This document shows positions 27,428 through 35,932 of a stretch of 64,000 nucleotides of DNA, piece after piece. The notes beneath the pieces are model-generated. The model worked only from the letters and a program-made list of their open reading frames with translations. It made no database searches and had not been told where the DNA came from. The stretch lies in assembly GCF_020523605.1 (NCBI RefSeq), contig NZ_JAJAQI010000007.1, positions 96,342 to 160,341 on the forward strand, given 5' to 3'. The DNA comes from Roseicella aerolata (GTDB lineage Bacteria; Pseudomonadota; Alphaproteobacteria; Acetobacterales; Acetobacteraceae). How positions within the stretch are numbered: the first letter of the stretch is position 1; every line of letters starts with the position of its first letter. Position numbers and translations under genes: made by a program.

Positions 27428-28320
27428 CAGCCTAGGACTCCTCTCTCGGGCACGGCGTAGAAGCCGAGCGGCAGGGCGCGCGCGACCGGCAGGGCAGAAA
27501 GGCGCGGATCGCCCTCCGCCACCACCCCGTCCAGCTCCGCCAGCGCCCGCACCACGCCGCCATCTCGGCGCAGCAGCAGGCTGCGCGGCGGCAGGCCGGC
27601 GGCGGTCAGCGCCGCCACCAGCTGGGCGCGGCCGCGATCCTCCGCCATCTCGATCCTGAGCAGCGAGCGGTCGGCGCCGCTCGGGTCCGGCGCGCCGAGG
27701 CTCACCGCCAGCGCCTCGGGCGGGCTCTCGCCCTTCGCGGCCCAGAAGGGCAGCCGCGCCGCCACCTGCAGCCGCGGGGCATCGAGGCTCGTCCACCAGG
27801 CCTGCTCGTCCGGCTCGCCTTCCTCCGGCAGGGGCAGCACCGCCACCTGCGCCTCCCCGGCCGCGACGGCGGCCAGCGCCCGCGCCGCGCTCGGCAGGGG
27901 GCGGATCGGGATGGCGCCGCCGAAATGGTCGCGCGCCAGCCGCGCCTCCTCCGGCCGGCGGGCATGCAGCGCGACGGTGAAGCCGCCCTGCATGGCGCTG
28001 CTCGCGCCGAAGATCTCCCGCCACAGCCGCACCACGGCGCCGCCGGGCAGCGCGCCCGCATGGCGGCCGAGCAGCCGGCGCAGGATCATCGCCTCCCGCC
28101 CCGGGCGCAGCGGGCTGGCGCCGCCCTTCACCCGGCTGTTGGCGAGTTCCGCCACCACCGCGGCCCGGCGCATCACCAGGTCGTGGATCTGGTCGTCCAG
28201 CCGGTCGATCTCGGTCCGCAGCGCGCCGAGCGCATCCGCGGAGCTGCCCTGGGGCGCGGCCTCCGGTGGCGGGGCGGGCGCGATGTCGGTGTCGGAGGCT
28301 GCGGTCATCGTCCTCAACAT
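27427..28320 (-). CDS. Chorismate mutase (AroQ domain) with degenerate C-terminal domain
   Basis: A 297-residue protein. Residues about 29-105 form an AroQ helical chorismate mutase domain ([30 protein letters not shown] in parts, then [14 protein letters not shown]), which converts chorismate to prephenate. The remaining 190 residues have alternating strands and helices and resemble a worn prephenate-dehydratase/periplasmic-binding fold, but I see no catalytic Thr-Arg-Phe triad. It heads the operon with hisC and tyrA. The start could be 28320 or 28308. The second has a GAGG site just upstream. Confidence 0.82.
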   Translation of the reverse strand: MLRTMTAASDTDIAPAPPPEAAPQGSSADALGALRTEIDRLDDQIHDLVMRRAAVVAELANSRVKGGASPLRPGREAMILRRLLGRHAGALPGGAVVRLWREIFGASSAMQGGFTVALHARRPEEARLARDHFGGAIPIRPLPSAARALAAVAAGEAQVAVLPLPEEGEPDEQAWWTSLDAPRLQVAARLPFWAAKGESPPEALAVSLGAPDPSGADRSLLRIEMAEDRGRAQLVAALTAAGLPPRSLLLRRDGGVVRALAELDGVVAEGDPRLSALPVARALPLGFYAVPERGVLG

Positions 28321-28463
28321 CTTTCCGGAGTGCTTTAGACGCGGCCGGCCCGCCCGCCAAGCCGATCCCGCGGCGCGGCGCGGGCCGGCACCTCTCCCGG
28401 CCTTGGTGTTTCCACCCCGGGCGGGCTTGCTCTATGCAGGCCGCTGCAAGGATCGCCCCTGTC

Positions 28464-29618
28464 ATGTCAGCCCCCATCGCCCCCTTCCCGCAGGTCGACC
28501 ACCAGCGTGCCGTCTTCCCCGATGGCCTGGCGCTCGATTGCGGCATGACGATCGCGCCGCTGGCGGTGGCCTACCGGACCTATGGCCGGCTGAATGCGGC
28601 GCGCAGCAATGCCGTGCTGATCTGCCATGCCCTGACCGGCGACCAGTATGTGGCGGAGACCCACCCGCTGACCGGCCGCGCCGGCTGGTGGGAGAACATC
28701 GTCGGACCCGGCAGGCCGCTCGACACCGACCGCTACTTCCTGATCTGCGCCAATGTGCTGGGCGGCTGCATGGGCAGCACCGGCCCGCGGGAGGAGAAGA
28801 CGGATGCCGCGGGGCGCGGCCTCGGCCGCCCCTGGGGCACGGATTTCCCCAATGTCACGATCCGCGACATGGTCCGCGCCCAGAAGCGGCTGGCCGAGCA
28901 TCTGGGGATCGAGCGGCTGCTCGGCGTGGTCGGCGGCTCCATGGGCGGGATGCAGGTGCTGGAATGGGCGGCGACCTATCCGGATGCGGTCTTCGCCGCC
29001 GCCCCGATCGCCACCGCCGCCCATCACAGCGCGCAGAACATCGCCTTCCATGAGGTCGGCCGCGCCGCCATCCACTCCGACCCCGACTGGCGGGGCGGCC
29101 GCTACTGGGAGGATGGACGGGTGCCGGCCAAGGGCCTCTCGGTGGCCCGCATGGTGGCGCACATCACCTATCTGAGCGAACAGGCGCTGACCCGGAAATT
29201 CGGCCGACGGCTGCGTGGCGCGGCGGCGCTCACCTTCCTCGAGGACGTGTTCGAGGTGGAGAGCTATCTCCGCTACCAGGGCAGCACCTTCGTCCGTCGC
29301 TTCGACGCCAATTCCTACCTGACCATCACCCGGGCGATGGACTATTTCGACCTGGCGGCGGAGCATGGCGGCGACCTGGCGGCGGCCTTCCGGGGGACGA
29401 AGACGCGCTTCTTCGTCTCCTCCTTCTCCTCCGACTGGCTCTTCCCGACAGCCGAGAGCCGCGCCCTGGTCCGCGCGCTGAACGCCGCGGCGGCGAATGT
29501 CAGCTTCGTCGAGATCGAGTCCGACAAGGGGCACGACGCCTTCCTGCTGGAGGAGCCGGATTTCCACCGCGCGCTGGGCGGCTTCCTCGCGGGCTGCGCC
29601 GACCGGCTGGGGGTCTGA
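28464..29618 (+). CDS. metX: Homoserine O-acyltransferase (MetX type)
   Basis: A 384-residue alpha/beta-hydrolase-fold acyltransferase that activates homoserine for methionine synthesis. It has [20 protein letters not shown], the nucleophile elbow GGSMGGMQ (Ser near residue 158), and the late catalytic Asp and His in SSDWLFPT and [10 protein letters not shown]. Whether the acyl donor is acetyl- or succinyl-CoA is not certain from sequence alone. It is divergent from the chorismate mutase gene, and metW follows 2 bases downstream, the standard metXW pair. An upstream in-frame ATG at 28437 is possible. Confidence 0.93.
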   Translation: MSAPIAPFPQVDHQRAVFPDGLALDCGMTIAPLAVAYRTYGRLNAARSNAVLICHALTGDQYVAETHPLTGRAGWWENIVGPGRPLDTDRYFLICANVLGGCMGSTGPREEKTDAAGRGLGRPWGTDFPNVTIRDMVRAQKRLAEHLGIERLLGVVGGSMGGMQVLEWAATYPDAVFAAAPIATAAHHSAQNIAFHEVGRAAIHSDPDWRGGRYWEDGRVPAKGLSVARMVAHITYLSEQALTRKFGRRLRGAAALTFLEDVFEVESYLRYQGSTFVRRFDANSYLTITRAMDYFDLAAEHGGDLAAAFRGTKTRFFVSSFSSDWLFPTAESRALVRALNAAAANVSFVEIESDKGHDAFLLEEPDFHRALGGFLAGCADRLGV

Positions 29619-29620
29619 CC

Positions 29621-30280
29621 ATGCCCGACGACATCCGCCCGACCGAGCGCCGCGGCGCCATCCGTTATGTCGCGAAGAACATGCGGCTCGACCTGCGGCT
29701 GATCGCGGAGATGATCCCCCGCGGCGCGACCGTGCTCGATATCGGCTGCGGCGACGGCGCGCTGCTCGCGCACCTGACCGCCGAGAAGGGCGCCGATGCC
29801 CGGGGGATCGAGATCGACATGGCCCAGGCCACCCAGGCGGTCGCGGCCGGGCTGGCCGTGATCCAGGGCGATGCCGACCACGACCTGGCCTTCTATCCGG
29901 ATGGCGCCTTCGATTACGTGGTGCTCTCCCGCACGCTGCAGGCGGTCGAGCGGCCGCGGGAGGTGCTGCGGCAGATGCTGCGCATCGGCCGGCATGCGAT
30001 CGTGTCCTTCCCGAATTTCGGCCACTGGCTGCTGCGCTGGCAGCTCGTCAGCACGGGGCGGATGCCGATGACCGAGACCTGGCACCGCGAGTGGTACGAG
30101 ACGCCGAACATCCATCCCTGCACGATCAGGGACTTCTTCGACCTCTGCGCGCTGGATGGCTATGTGGTGGAGCGCTGGCTGGCGGTGGATGACCGCGGGC
30201 TGAAGGCGCCCTGGACCCGCTCCCCCTGGCTGGCCAATCTGTTCGGGGAGCAGGCGCTGTTCCTGCTGCGGCGAGGCTAG
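29621..30280 (+). CDS. metW: Methionine biosynthesis protein MetW
   Basis: A 219-residue SAM-dependent methyltransferase-like protein that acts with MetX in methionine synthesis. The SAM motif is VLDIGCGDGALL (residues about 39-50), followed by RGIEIDMA and the MetW-typical DYVVLSRTLQAVERP and SFPNFGHWLLRWQL. It is tightly linked to metX (2-base gap). Confidence 0.95.
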   Translation: MPDDIRPTERRGAIRYVAKNMRLDLRLIAEMIPRGATVLDIGCGDGALLAHLTAEKGADARGIEIDMAQATQAVAAGLAVIQGDADHDLAFYPDGAFDYVVLSRTLQAVERPREVLRQMLRIGRHAIVSFPNFGHWLLRWQLVSTGRMPMTETWHREWYETPNIHPCTIRDFFDLCALDGYVVERWLAVDDRGLKAPWTRSPWLANLFGEQALFLLRRG

Positions 30281-30435
30281 CGCGCGGCGCGCTCCACGGC
30301 CTCGGCAAGGCGCTCGGCGGCGGATTCACCCCCCCGGGGCACCCCGGCGCCGTGCGAAGCAGGGAGGCGCGGGGTGCGCCATGCCTGGCGGCCGGGGCCT
30401 GCCGCCAGCGGCGCGGCGGGAGCGCGCAGCGGCCC

Positions 30436-30651
30436 TCAGTGCAGCCGGGCACCCCGGGGGCGGCGGACGGCGCCTGCCGCCCCGCCCTTCGGGGCCTCCG
30501 GCATCAGGGATGCCGCCAGCGCCGCATGCCGCGCCGCGTCGGTCGCGCCCATGCGCAGGCACTCGGCCTCGACATAGGACAGCATCAGCCGCAGAGCGGA
30601 ATGGTCGGTTGTATCGGACTCAGCTTCCACGGTCTGAGGCGCAGCGCGCAT
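30436..30651 (-). CDS. Small hypothetical protein, helical
   Basis: A 71-residue protein of unknown function. Its core, ALRLMLSYVEAECLRMG followed by ATDAARHAALAASLM, predicts two amphipathic helices, and the Arg/Gly-rich end is unstructured. The ATG at 30651 has GGAG seven bases upstream and lies at the edge of an unusually AT-rich tract that could hold its promoter. The reading frame can extend back to 30714, but no ribosome site supports that. The gap 30281-30435 after metW shows nothing else. Confidence 0.5.
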   Translation of the reverse strand: MRAAPQTVEAESDTTDHSALRLMLSYVEAECLRMGATDAARHAALAASLMPEAPKGGAAGAVRRPRGARLH

Positions 30652-30850
30652 CGAGCGGCTCCGGTTATTGTGAACTTGCAGCCCACACATACTAGTGACG
30701 AGGTAACGCAGCAAGGCGGAAGTCGTTGCCGGCGGCGCCAGGCACGGCCGGATTGCTGGATTTTCCGCCCAATTGTAAAAAACGAGATTAATGATCTCGC
30801 GTTTTCTACTGAGAATACACAGAACACTGCCCTTGCCTGCCAGCGGCCCG
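30652..30850. other. AT-rich intergenic tract with an inverted repeat
   Basis: The lowest-GC stretch of the window: by hand count bases 30781-30840 are about 45% G+C. At 30779-30805 there is an imperfect inverted repeat, AAAACGAGAT ... ATCTCGCGTTTT, around TAATG. It could be a bidirectional terminator, a protein-binding site, or the promoter region of the small minus-strand gene. Short reading frames across it have no convincing coding character. Confidence 0.45.
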
Positions 30851-30907
30851 GCTGCAACCCGGCAAGAGGCTGAAGCCCGGCCGGGATCCGGGCCGTCCCG
30901 GCGGCCT

Positions 30908-31047
30908 CATACCGGCCGCACGGATTCCTGACCCATGGTCGGCGGTCGTGCGGCCGGCATCACTCTCCCGTTGGGCGCGCAGCCGCCACACCAACCCTGC
31001 GCGCGATACGCGCCGCGGCAAGGCAGAACTTGCCGCGGCGCGTATCA
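30908..31047 (+). repeat. Dispersed repeat family C, copy C1, with 18-bp hairpin
   Basis: About 140 bases matching C2 at 42738-42885. Shared blocks are ATTCCTGACC, GGCGGTCGTGCGGCCGG and GGGCGCGCAGCCGCCACACC. It ends with a perfect 18-bp inverted repeat at 31005-31046 (GATACGCGCCGCGGCAAG, 6-base loop, complement). Its last bases, TCA, form the stop codon of the SDR gene on the minus strand. A terminator role for that gene is plausible. Confidence 0.82.
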
Positions 31048-31713
31048 GAACCGCTCCATCCAGGGCCGCAGCTCGATCTCCCAGCTCCAGGCGCTGCGGG
31101 GCTGGCGGATCAGCTGCCAATAGGTCTCGGCGATCGCATCGGGATCGAGCAGCGTATCCTCCCCCGTCTCCGGCCGGCGCGCGCTGCGGATGCCGCCATC
31201 GATGACGACATGCGCCACATGCACGCCCTTGGGGTGCAGCTCCCGCGCCGCGGACTGGGCCAGGCCGCGCAGGGCGAATTTCCCCATCGCAAAGGCCGCG
31301 CTCTGCGGATAGCCCTTCACCCCGGCCGAGGCGCCGGTCAGCAGGATGGTGCCTTGCCCCCGGGGCAGCATGCGCCGCGCCGCCTCCCGCAGCGCGAGGA
31401 AGGCGCCGAAGGCGCAGACCTGCAGGCTCTTCTGAACCTCCTCCGGCTCGAGCTCGGCAACCGGCCCGCGGGTGCGGTAGCTGGGGTTGTAGACCACCAC
31501 CTCCGCCTCCCCCGCCGCCGCGAAGAGCGCGCCGACCTGCGCGGCATCGGCGGCGCCGCAGGCATGGGTGGCAGCGCCGGTCTCCGCCGCCAGCGCGGCG
31601 AGCTTGGCGGTGTTCCGCGCGGCGAGGGCCACTTCGTAGCCCTCCCGCGCCAGCCGCCGGGCGAGCGAGGCCGAGAGGCCATCCCCCGCGCCGATGATCA
31701 GGGCCTGTGGCAT
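31045..31713 (-). CDS. SDR-family protein with Tyr-to-Phe change at the active site
   Basis: A 222-residue short-chain dehydrogenase-like protein. The dinucleotide-binding segment is ALIIGAGDGLSASLARRLA. The serine region is LLTGASAGVKG. The usual YxxxK reads FAMGK (SAAFAMGKFALRG), so the catalytic Tyr is Phe. The C-terminal part HVAHVVIDGGI is typical of a subgroup in which this change recurs. It may bind NAD(P) without normal dehydrogenase activity. Its stop codon lies in repeat C1. Confidence 0.83.
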   Translation of the reverse strand: MPQALIIGAGDGLSASLARRLAREGYEVALAARNTAKLAALAAETGAATHACGAADAAQVGALFAAAGEAEVVVYNPSYRTRGPVAELEPEEVQKSLQVCAFGAFLALREAARRMLPRGQGTILLTGASAGVKGYPQSAAFAMGKFALRGLAQSAARELHPKGVHVAHVVIDGGIRSARRPETGEDTLLDPDAIAETYWQLIRQPRSAWSWEIELRPWMERF

Positions 31714-31805
31714 GCGTCACCTCCGGGCGCGGAGCGAGCATGCGGCACCCGCGCCATCCGCCGCGCGGCAGGCTATCCTTGCCCGGCACAGCCGGGGAAC
31801 AGCCA

Positions 31806-32045
31806 ATGCCGACCCATGTCGATCCCGAGAACCGCCGGGTGACGGATGATCTCTATGCCGCCGGCCGCGCCGCCTTCGAGGCCGGCGCCTCGGTGGTCGA
31901 GAACCCGCTGGCCAATAGCGGGCATTACGGCCGCGCCTGGTTCGCCGGCTGGCTGGACGCGCTGGCGGATCGGCTGGATGGCGGGGATCGTGCCAGCCGC
32001 GCCTATCCCGTGCTGCTGGCGGATGACCGCGCGAACTTCTTCTGA
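31806..32045 (+). CDS. Small protein with a ribosome-modulation-factor-like motif
   Basis: A 79-residue acidic protein. The pattern YAAGRAAFEAG ... NPLANSGHYGRAWFAGWLDA resembles the G-x2-A-x3-G ... P ... W-x2-GW core of ribosome modulation factor and Rmf/CrpP-like small proteins. RMF dimerises 70S ribosomes in stationary phase, and whether this protein does so is unknown. GGGGA lies about 8 bases before the ATG at 31806. A longer frame from 31707 overlaps the SDR promoter and is less likely. Confidence 0.62.
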   Translation: MPTHVDPENRRVTDDLYAAGRAAFEAGASVVENPLANSGHYGRAWFAGWLDALADRLDGGDRASRAYPVLLADDRANFF

Positions 32046-32195
32046 TCGCCGGGCCGGGGGGCAGGCGGGTCGCGCCGCCGCCCGGCCAGCGCCGGCCCTG
32101 GCGGAAGGTCCGGAAGGCCGCCCGAGGCCGATCCGCTCCGGCGCGTCAGGCCGGCGCAGGCTCCCGGGCGGTCCACCTTCCTCCCCCGGGCCGCC

Positions 32196-33326
32196 CTATC
32201 CCAGGGTCTCCAGCAACTCGCACAGCACGGCGCAGCGGGGCGCCAGGTCCGGCCAGCGGATATGCTCCTCCGGCGCATGCGCCCCGGCGCCGGTGCAGCC
32301 GAGCCCGTCCAGGGTCGGGATGCCCATGGCGGCGGTGAAATTGCCGTCCGAGCCGCCGCCGCGATGCTGCTTCGGCAGGTCGAAGCCCTGCCGCGCCGCG
32401 ATCGCCCGCGCGGTTTCATACAATGCGAGGTTGGCCGGGCTCTCCTCCAGCGGCGGGCGGTTCAGCCCGCCTTCCAGGGTGATGCGGATGCCGTCCTCCT
32501 CCAGGGCGAGGCCCTGGATGGCGGCGACCACCCGCTCCGCCTCGGCCAGGCTGGGCACGCGGAAATCGATCCGGCAGCCGGCCTCGGGCGGGACGACATT
32601 CGGCCGGGTGCCGCCCCAGACCGGGGCGACATTGGTGGTCACGCCCCGCTCCAGATCGGTCAGCGCATGGATCTTCAGGATCGCCTGGGAGAGGGCGACG
32701 ACGGCGCTCCGCCCCTCCGACCAATTGCCGCCGGCATGTGCGCTGCGGCCCTCGACGCGCAGGGTGAAGCCGCCGGTGCCCTTGCGGGCCGTGACGCAGG
32801 CGCCCTGCGGGCCGCCGGCGGGCTCCGGGATCAGCACGGCGCAGGCCCCGCGGGCCGCGTCCTCGATGGGGGCGCGGGAGGTCGGGCTGCCCACCTCCTC
32901 ATCCGGGGTCAGCAGCAGGGTGATCGGGCGCCGCGTCTTCGTCCCCTGGCGCAGGATCTCCCGCACGCTGTGGAAGGCCATGAAGCTGCCGGCCTTCATG
33001 TCGTAGATCCCGGGACCATGGGCGCGCTCGCCCTCCACCCGGAAGGGCATGGGGCCGGCCAGCGTGCCGTGGTCCCAGACCGTGTCGAGATGCCCGGCCA
33101 CCACCACCGGCGCCCCCTCCCCCGGCGTGCGGGCGATCAGCGTGTCGCCGAAGCCGTCCCGGCCCGGCAGCCGCTCGATCGCCGCGCCCAGGCCGCGCAG
33201 ATCCCGCTCCGCCCGGTCGAGCAGCCCGTTCACCGCCCGCGCATCGGTGGTCGGCGTCTCGTGCTCCACCCAGGTCCTGAGTTCGGCGAGCAGGCGGTCG
33301 GAGGGGCCGATCTCGGTCACGGGCAT
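32196..33326 (-). CDS. M20-family metallopeptidase (glutamate carboxypeptidase-like)
   Basis: A 376-residue zinc hydrolase of the M20 family. Metal-site features: VVVAGHLDTVWDHG (first His-Asp), GPGIYDMKAG (bridging Asp), TPDEEVGSP (catalytic Glu plus ligand), and GGGSDGNFTA towards the C-terminus. The closest architecture is CPG2-like carboxypeptidases that release C-terminal glutamate. There is no signal peptide, so it is probably cytoplasmic. It is divergent from the MaoC gene at 33416. Confidence 0.9.
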   Translation of the reverse strand: MPVTEIGPSDRLLAELRTWVEHETPTTDARAVNGLLDRAERDLRGLGAAIERLPGRDGFGDTLIARTPGEGAPVVVAGHLDTVWDHGTLAGPMPFRVEGERAHGPGIYDMKAGSFMAFHSVREILRQGTKTRRPITLLLTPDEEVGSPTSRAPIEDAARGACAVLIPEPAGGPQGACVTARKGTGGFTLRVEGRSAHAGGNWSEGRSAVVALSQAILKIHALTDLERGVTTNVAPVWGGTRPNVVPPEAGCRIDFRVPSLAEAERVVAAIQGLALEEDGIRITLEGGLNRPPLEESPANLALYETARAIAARQGFDLPKQHRGGGSDGNFTAAMGIPTLDGLGCTGAGAHAPEEHIRWPDLAPRCAVLCELLETLG

Positions 33327-33415
33327 GCGGCGAATCCTTTCGGGGCTGGGGGCGCCATCCTTGTCGCTCGCAGCCCCGAGGGCTAGACCGGCCGGCGCAT
33401 CAGGCAGGATCCCTC

Positions 33416-33859
33416 ATGTCCGACGGTCTCTTCTTCGAGGATCTCTCGGTCGGCCAGACCGCCAGCTTCGGCAAGACCATCACCGAGGCCGACATCGTCC
33501 TCTTCGCCGCGGTCACCGGCGATACCAACCCGATGCACCTGAACGCCGACTATGCGAAGGACAGCATCTTCGGCGAGCGCATCGCGCATGGCATGCTGGC
33601 CGCCGGGCTGATCACCAAGGTGCTCGGCACCCAGCTTCCCGGCCCCGGCACCATCTACATGTCGCAGAGCCTCAAATTCCGCGCGCCGGTCCGGATCGGG
33701 GAGACGGTGACGGCGACCGTGGAGGTCCTGGCGCTGCATCCGGAGAAGCACCGCGCCACGCTGCGCACCCTCTGCACCGTGCGGGGCGAGCCGGTGCTGG
33801 AGGGCGAGGCCTTCGTCTCCGTCCCCTCCCGCGCGGCGCGGGCCAAGGCGGCGGAATGA
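33416..33859 (+). CDS. MaoC-like (R)-specific enoyl-CoA hydratase
   Basis: A 147-residue hot-dog-fold protein of the PhaJ/MaoC type: FFEDLSVGQTASFGKTITEADIVLFAAVTGDTNPMHLN carries the catalytic Asp and His (read as segments), and FGERIAHGMLAAGLI is the second signature. It hydrates trans-2-enoyl-CoA to (R)-3-hydroxyacyl-CoA. It is shorter than, and distinct from, the MaoC protein at 1289-1744. Its TGA overlaps the only usable ATG of ribF. Confidence 0.9.
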   Translation: MSDGLFFEDLSVGQTASFGKTITEADIVLFAAVTGDTNPMHLNADYAKDSIFGERIAHGMLAAGLITKVLGTQLPGPGTIYMSQSLKFRAPVRIGETVTATVEVLALHPEKHRATLRTLCTVRGEPVLEGEAFVSVPSRAARAKAAE

Positions 33860-34953
33860 CGCCCGCCAACGGTCCCGATGACCGGAGGGCGAAGGCCCGG
33901 AGGTCTGAATCGGCGCCGCCATCGAACGGCTCCGATGACCGGAGGGCGAAGGCCCGGAGGTCTGAATCGGCGCCGCCCTCGAACGGCTCCGATGACCGGA
34001 GGGCGGAGCCCCGGAGGTCCGGATCGGCGCCGCCCGTCATCATCCAGGACTGGCGCGAGGTACCGCCCGAGCTGCGCGGCGCCACCATCGCGCTGGGCAA
34101 CATGGATGGCGTGCATCGCGGCCATCACGCGGTGCTGCAGGCGGCGCATGCGGCCAGGCCCGGCGCGAAGCTCGGCGTCGTGACCTTCGAGCCGCATCCG
34201 CGCGAGCATTTCCGCCCCGACGACCCGCCCTTCCGCCTGACCCTGCTGCCGGCCAAGGCGGCGGCGCTGGGGGCGGCCGGCGCCGCGGTGGTCTTCGCGC
34301 TGCGCTTCGACGCCGCACTGGCCGGCATGCCGGCCGAGACCTTCTTCGCGGAGGTGCTGCGCGAGGGCCTGGGCGCCGTCCACCTCTCCTGCGGCCAGGA
34401 TTTCGCCTTCGGCCACCGCCGCGGCGGGGATGCCACGGTGCTGGCCCGCCTGGCCGAGGCGGCCGGGATCGGCACCACCATCGTGCCGCCGGTCGTGGAT
34501 GCGCAGGGGCCCATCTCCTCCACCCGGATCCGCCGCGTGTTGCAGGACGGCTATCCGGAACGGGCGACGGCGATGCTCGGCCGGCCCTGGGAGATCCGCG
34601 GCGCGGTGGTGCATGGCGACAAGCTCGGCCGCGTGCTGGGCTGGCCGACCGCCAATATGTGGATGGGCCGGCACCTGGAGCCGGCGCGCGGGGTCTATGC
34701 CGTGACCGTCGCCCTGCCGGACGGGACGGAGGCGAAGGGCGTGGCGAATATCGGCCGCCGGCCGACCCTCGGCGGCGATCCGGAGACCCGGCTGGAGACC
34801 TACATCTTCGACTGGTCGGGCGACCTCTACGGCCAGGAGATCGGGGTGCGGCTGGTGAAATTCCTGCGGGCGGATGCGAAATTCGCCGGACTCGAGGAGC
34901 TGAAGGCGGCGATCGCGCAGGACGCGGAGGATGCGAGGGCCGCCCTGGGCTGA
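33856..34953 (+). CDS. ribF: Bifunctional riboflavin kinase / FAD synthetase with repeat-encoded N-terminus
   Basis: A 365-residue enzyme making FMN and FAD from riboflavin. The FAD synthetase domain has ALGNMDGVHRGH, FEPHPREHF, GQDFAFGHRRGG and SSTRIRRVLQDG, and the kinase domain has KLGRVLGWPTANM. Ordinary family members begin near IIQDWREVPPELRG. Here about 57 residues precede that point, encoded by 2.8 units of a 57-base repeat and containing DDRRAKARRSESAPPSNGS twice. No ATG, GTG or TTG occurs between the ATG at 33856 (overlapping the maoC stop as ATGA) and the ATG inside the nucleotide-binding motif, so the repeat must be translated if the enzyme is made. Confidence 0.93.
   Translation: MTPANGPDDRRAKARRSESAPPSNGSDDRRAKARRSESAPPSNGSDDRRAEPRRSGSAPPVIIQDWREVPPELRGATIALGNMDGVHRGHHAVLQAAHAARPGAKLGVVTFEPHPREHFRPDDPPFRLTLLPAKAAALGAAGAAVVFALRFDAALAGMPAETFFAEVLREGLGAVHLSCGQDFAFGHRRGGDATVLARLAEAAGIGTTIVPPVVDAQGPISSTRIRRVLQDGYPERATAMLGRPWEIRGAVVHGDKLGRVLGWPTANMWMGRHLEPARGVYAVTVALPDGTEAKGVANIGRRPTLGGDPETRLETYIFDWSGDLYGQEIGVRLVKFLRADAKFAGLEELKAAIAQDAEDARAALG
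33877..34035 (+). repeat. 57-bp tandem repeat, family E, locus E2 (coding)
   Basis: Two complete 57-base units (33877-33933, 33934-33990) and most of a third, each beginning GATGACCGGAGGGCG and containing GGTCTGAATCGGCGCCGCC. The units are almost identical, with the third more diverged. The period equals 19 codons and the array is in frame with ribF. The start of the unit matches the E1 array (TGACCGGA..GC.GAAGGCC.GGA). Confidence 0.9.
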
Positions 34954-35112
34954 TGGCGGGCCGCCCCTGCGGCCGCCTGCCGGACCACCCGCCGACTTGC
35001 GCCGGTCGCTATCGGGGCTCCCTGACAAAGGAGTGTGCCGCGCAGCACAGCTCCCGCTTCGGGCCTTTCCCATTCTGCCGGCCCGGCCGTTCCGGCCAAG
35101 GGAGACCTGCCC

Positions 35113-35793
35113 GTGTCCGCACCGCGCCGGCGTTCCGCCCTGGTCTTCCTCGTCCTCCTCGCCCTGGCGCCCGGCCCGGTCGCGGCCGATCCGCTGTGGC
35201 GGGAGCCGCTCTGGCTCTACCCGCCCGGCGCCGATGCGCCTTTCCCCGCCCTGCTGACCCTGCCCCCCGGCTGGCTGCTCGGCGATGCCGCGGTGCTGGT
35301 GCTGCCCGAAGGCCCGGAGCCCGGCCCGTTCCACCACCGGGTGGTCGAGGCGATGCTGGCCGCGGATGCGGCGGTGCTGGAACTGAACCCGGAGGCGGCG
35401 CGCGGCGCCATGCCCGGCCTGCCGGCGGTCGTGCCCGCCGTGCTGCGCCCCGTCCTGGCGGCCGCGTTCCTCGCCCTGCGGCGGGATGCCGGGGCCGGCC
35501 TGATGGTCGCCATCGGCCTCGGCCCGGCGGGGGAGGTCGCGCTGCGGGCGGCGGAGGACAGCGCGGAAGGGGTGCTGCCGCCCCTCCTGTCGGCTGCCGC
35601 GGCGCTGGGCGGCTTCGGGCCGGCGCGGTTCCAGGCCGGTGCCGCGCCCCCGGCCGCGGAGCAATGGCCGCTGCGGGCCCGGCTATTCTGCACCCTGCTG
35701 GCGGGGCTGGAGGGCGGGGCGGAGGCGCGGCGCCGCTGCGAGGAGGTGCTGCTCGCCCCGCCCGCCCCCCTGTTGGCGGCATGGGAGCCCTGA
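35113..35793 (+). CDS. Exported protein of unknown function
   Basis: A 226-residue protein I do not recognise. From the GTG at 35113 it opens with a clear signal peptide (RRRSALVFLVLLALAPGPVAAD), preceded by an AGGGAGA ribosome site, so it is probably periplasmic. The rest is rich in Ala, Leu and Pro with AVLVLPEGPEPGPFHHRVVEAM and MVAIGLGPAGEVALRAA, loosely like a worn alpha/beta-hydrolase without a recognisable nucleophile elbow. Two cysteines lie near the C-terminus. It lies between ribF and ileS. Other starts upstream lack a ribosome site. Confidence 0.65.
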   Translation: MSAPRRRSALVFLVLLALAPGPVAADPLWREPLWLYPPGADAPFPALLTLPPGWLLGDAAVLVLPEGPEPGPFHHRVVEAMLAADAAVLELNPEAARGAMPGLPAVVPAVLRPVLAAAFLALRRDAGAGLMVAIGLGPAGEVALRAAEDSAEGVLPPLLSAAAALGGFGPARFQAGAAPPAAEQWPLRARLFCTLLAGLEGGAEARRRCEEVLLAPPAPLLAAWEP

Positions 35794-35932
35794 GCGCCGC
35801 CCCTCCCTCAGCTCCCCCCGGTGCCGCGGGCGCTTGACCCGGCCCCGCTCCGCTCCGCATAACCGCTTCATGCAGCGTTGGGCGCGTCACGCCGGCACCG
35901 GCCGAATTCCTGGCCCGGTCCTCGCCTGAGGC

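Noticed and set aside
28321..28463. SAM-II type riboswitch upstream of metX
   Set aside because: Expected in some alphaproteobacteria, but I could not find the pseudoknot consensus or the conserved A-rich elements. The gap is ordinary GC-rich sequence.
30585..30857. 90-residue minus-strand reading frame across the AT-rich tract
   Set aside because: Cys/Arg-rich with no coding character, no ribosome site, and overlapping a better-supported small gene.
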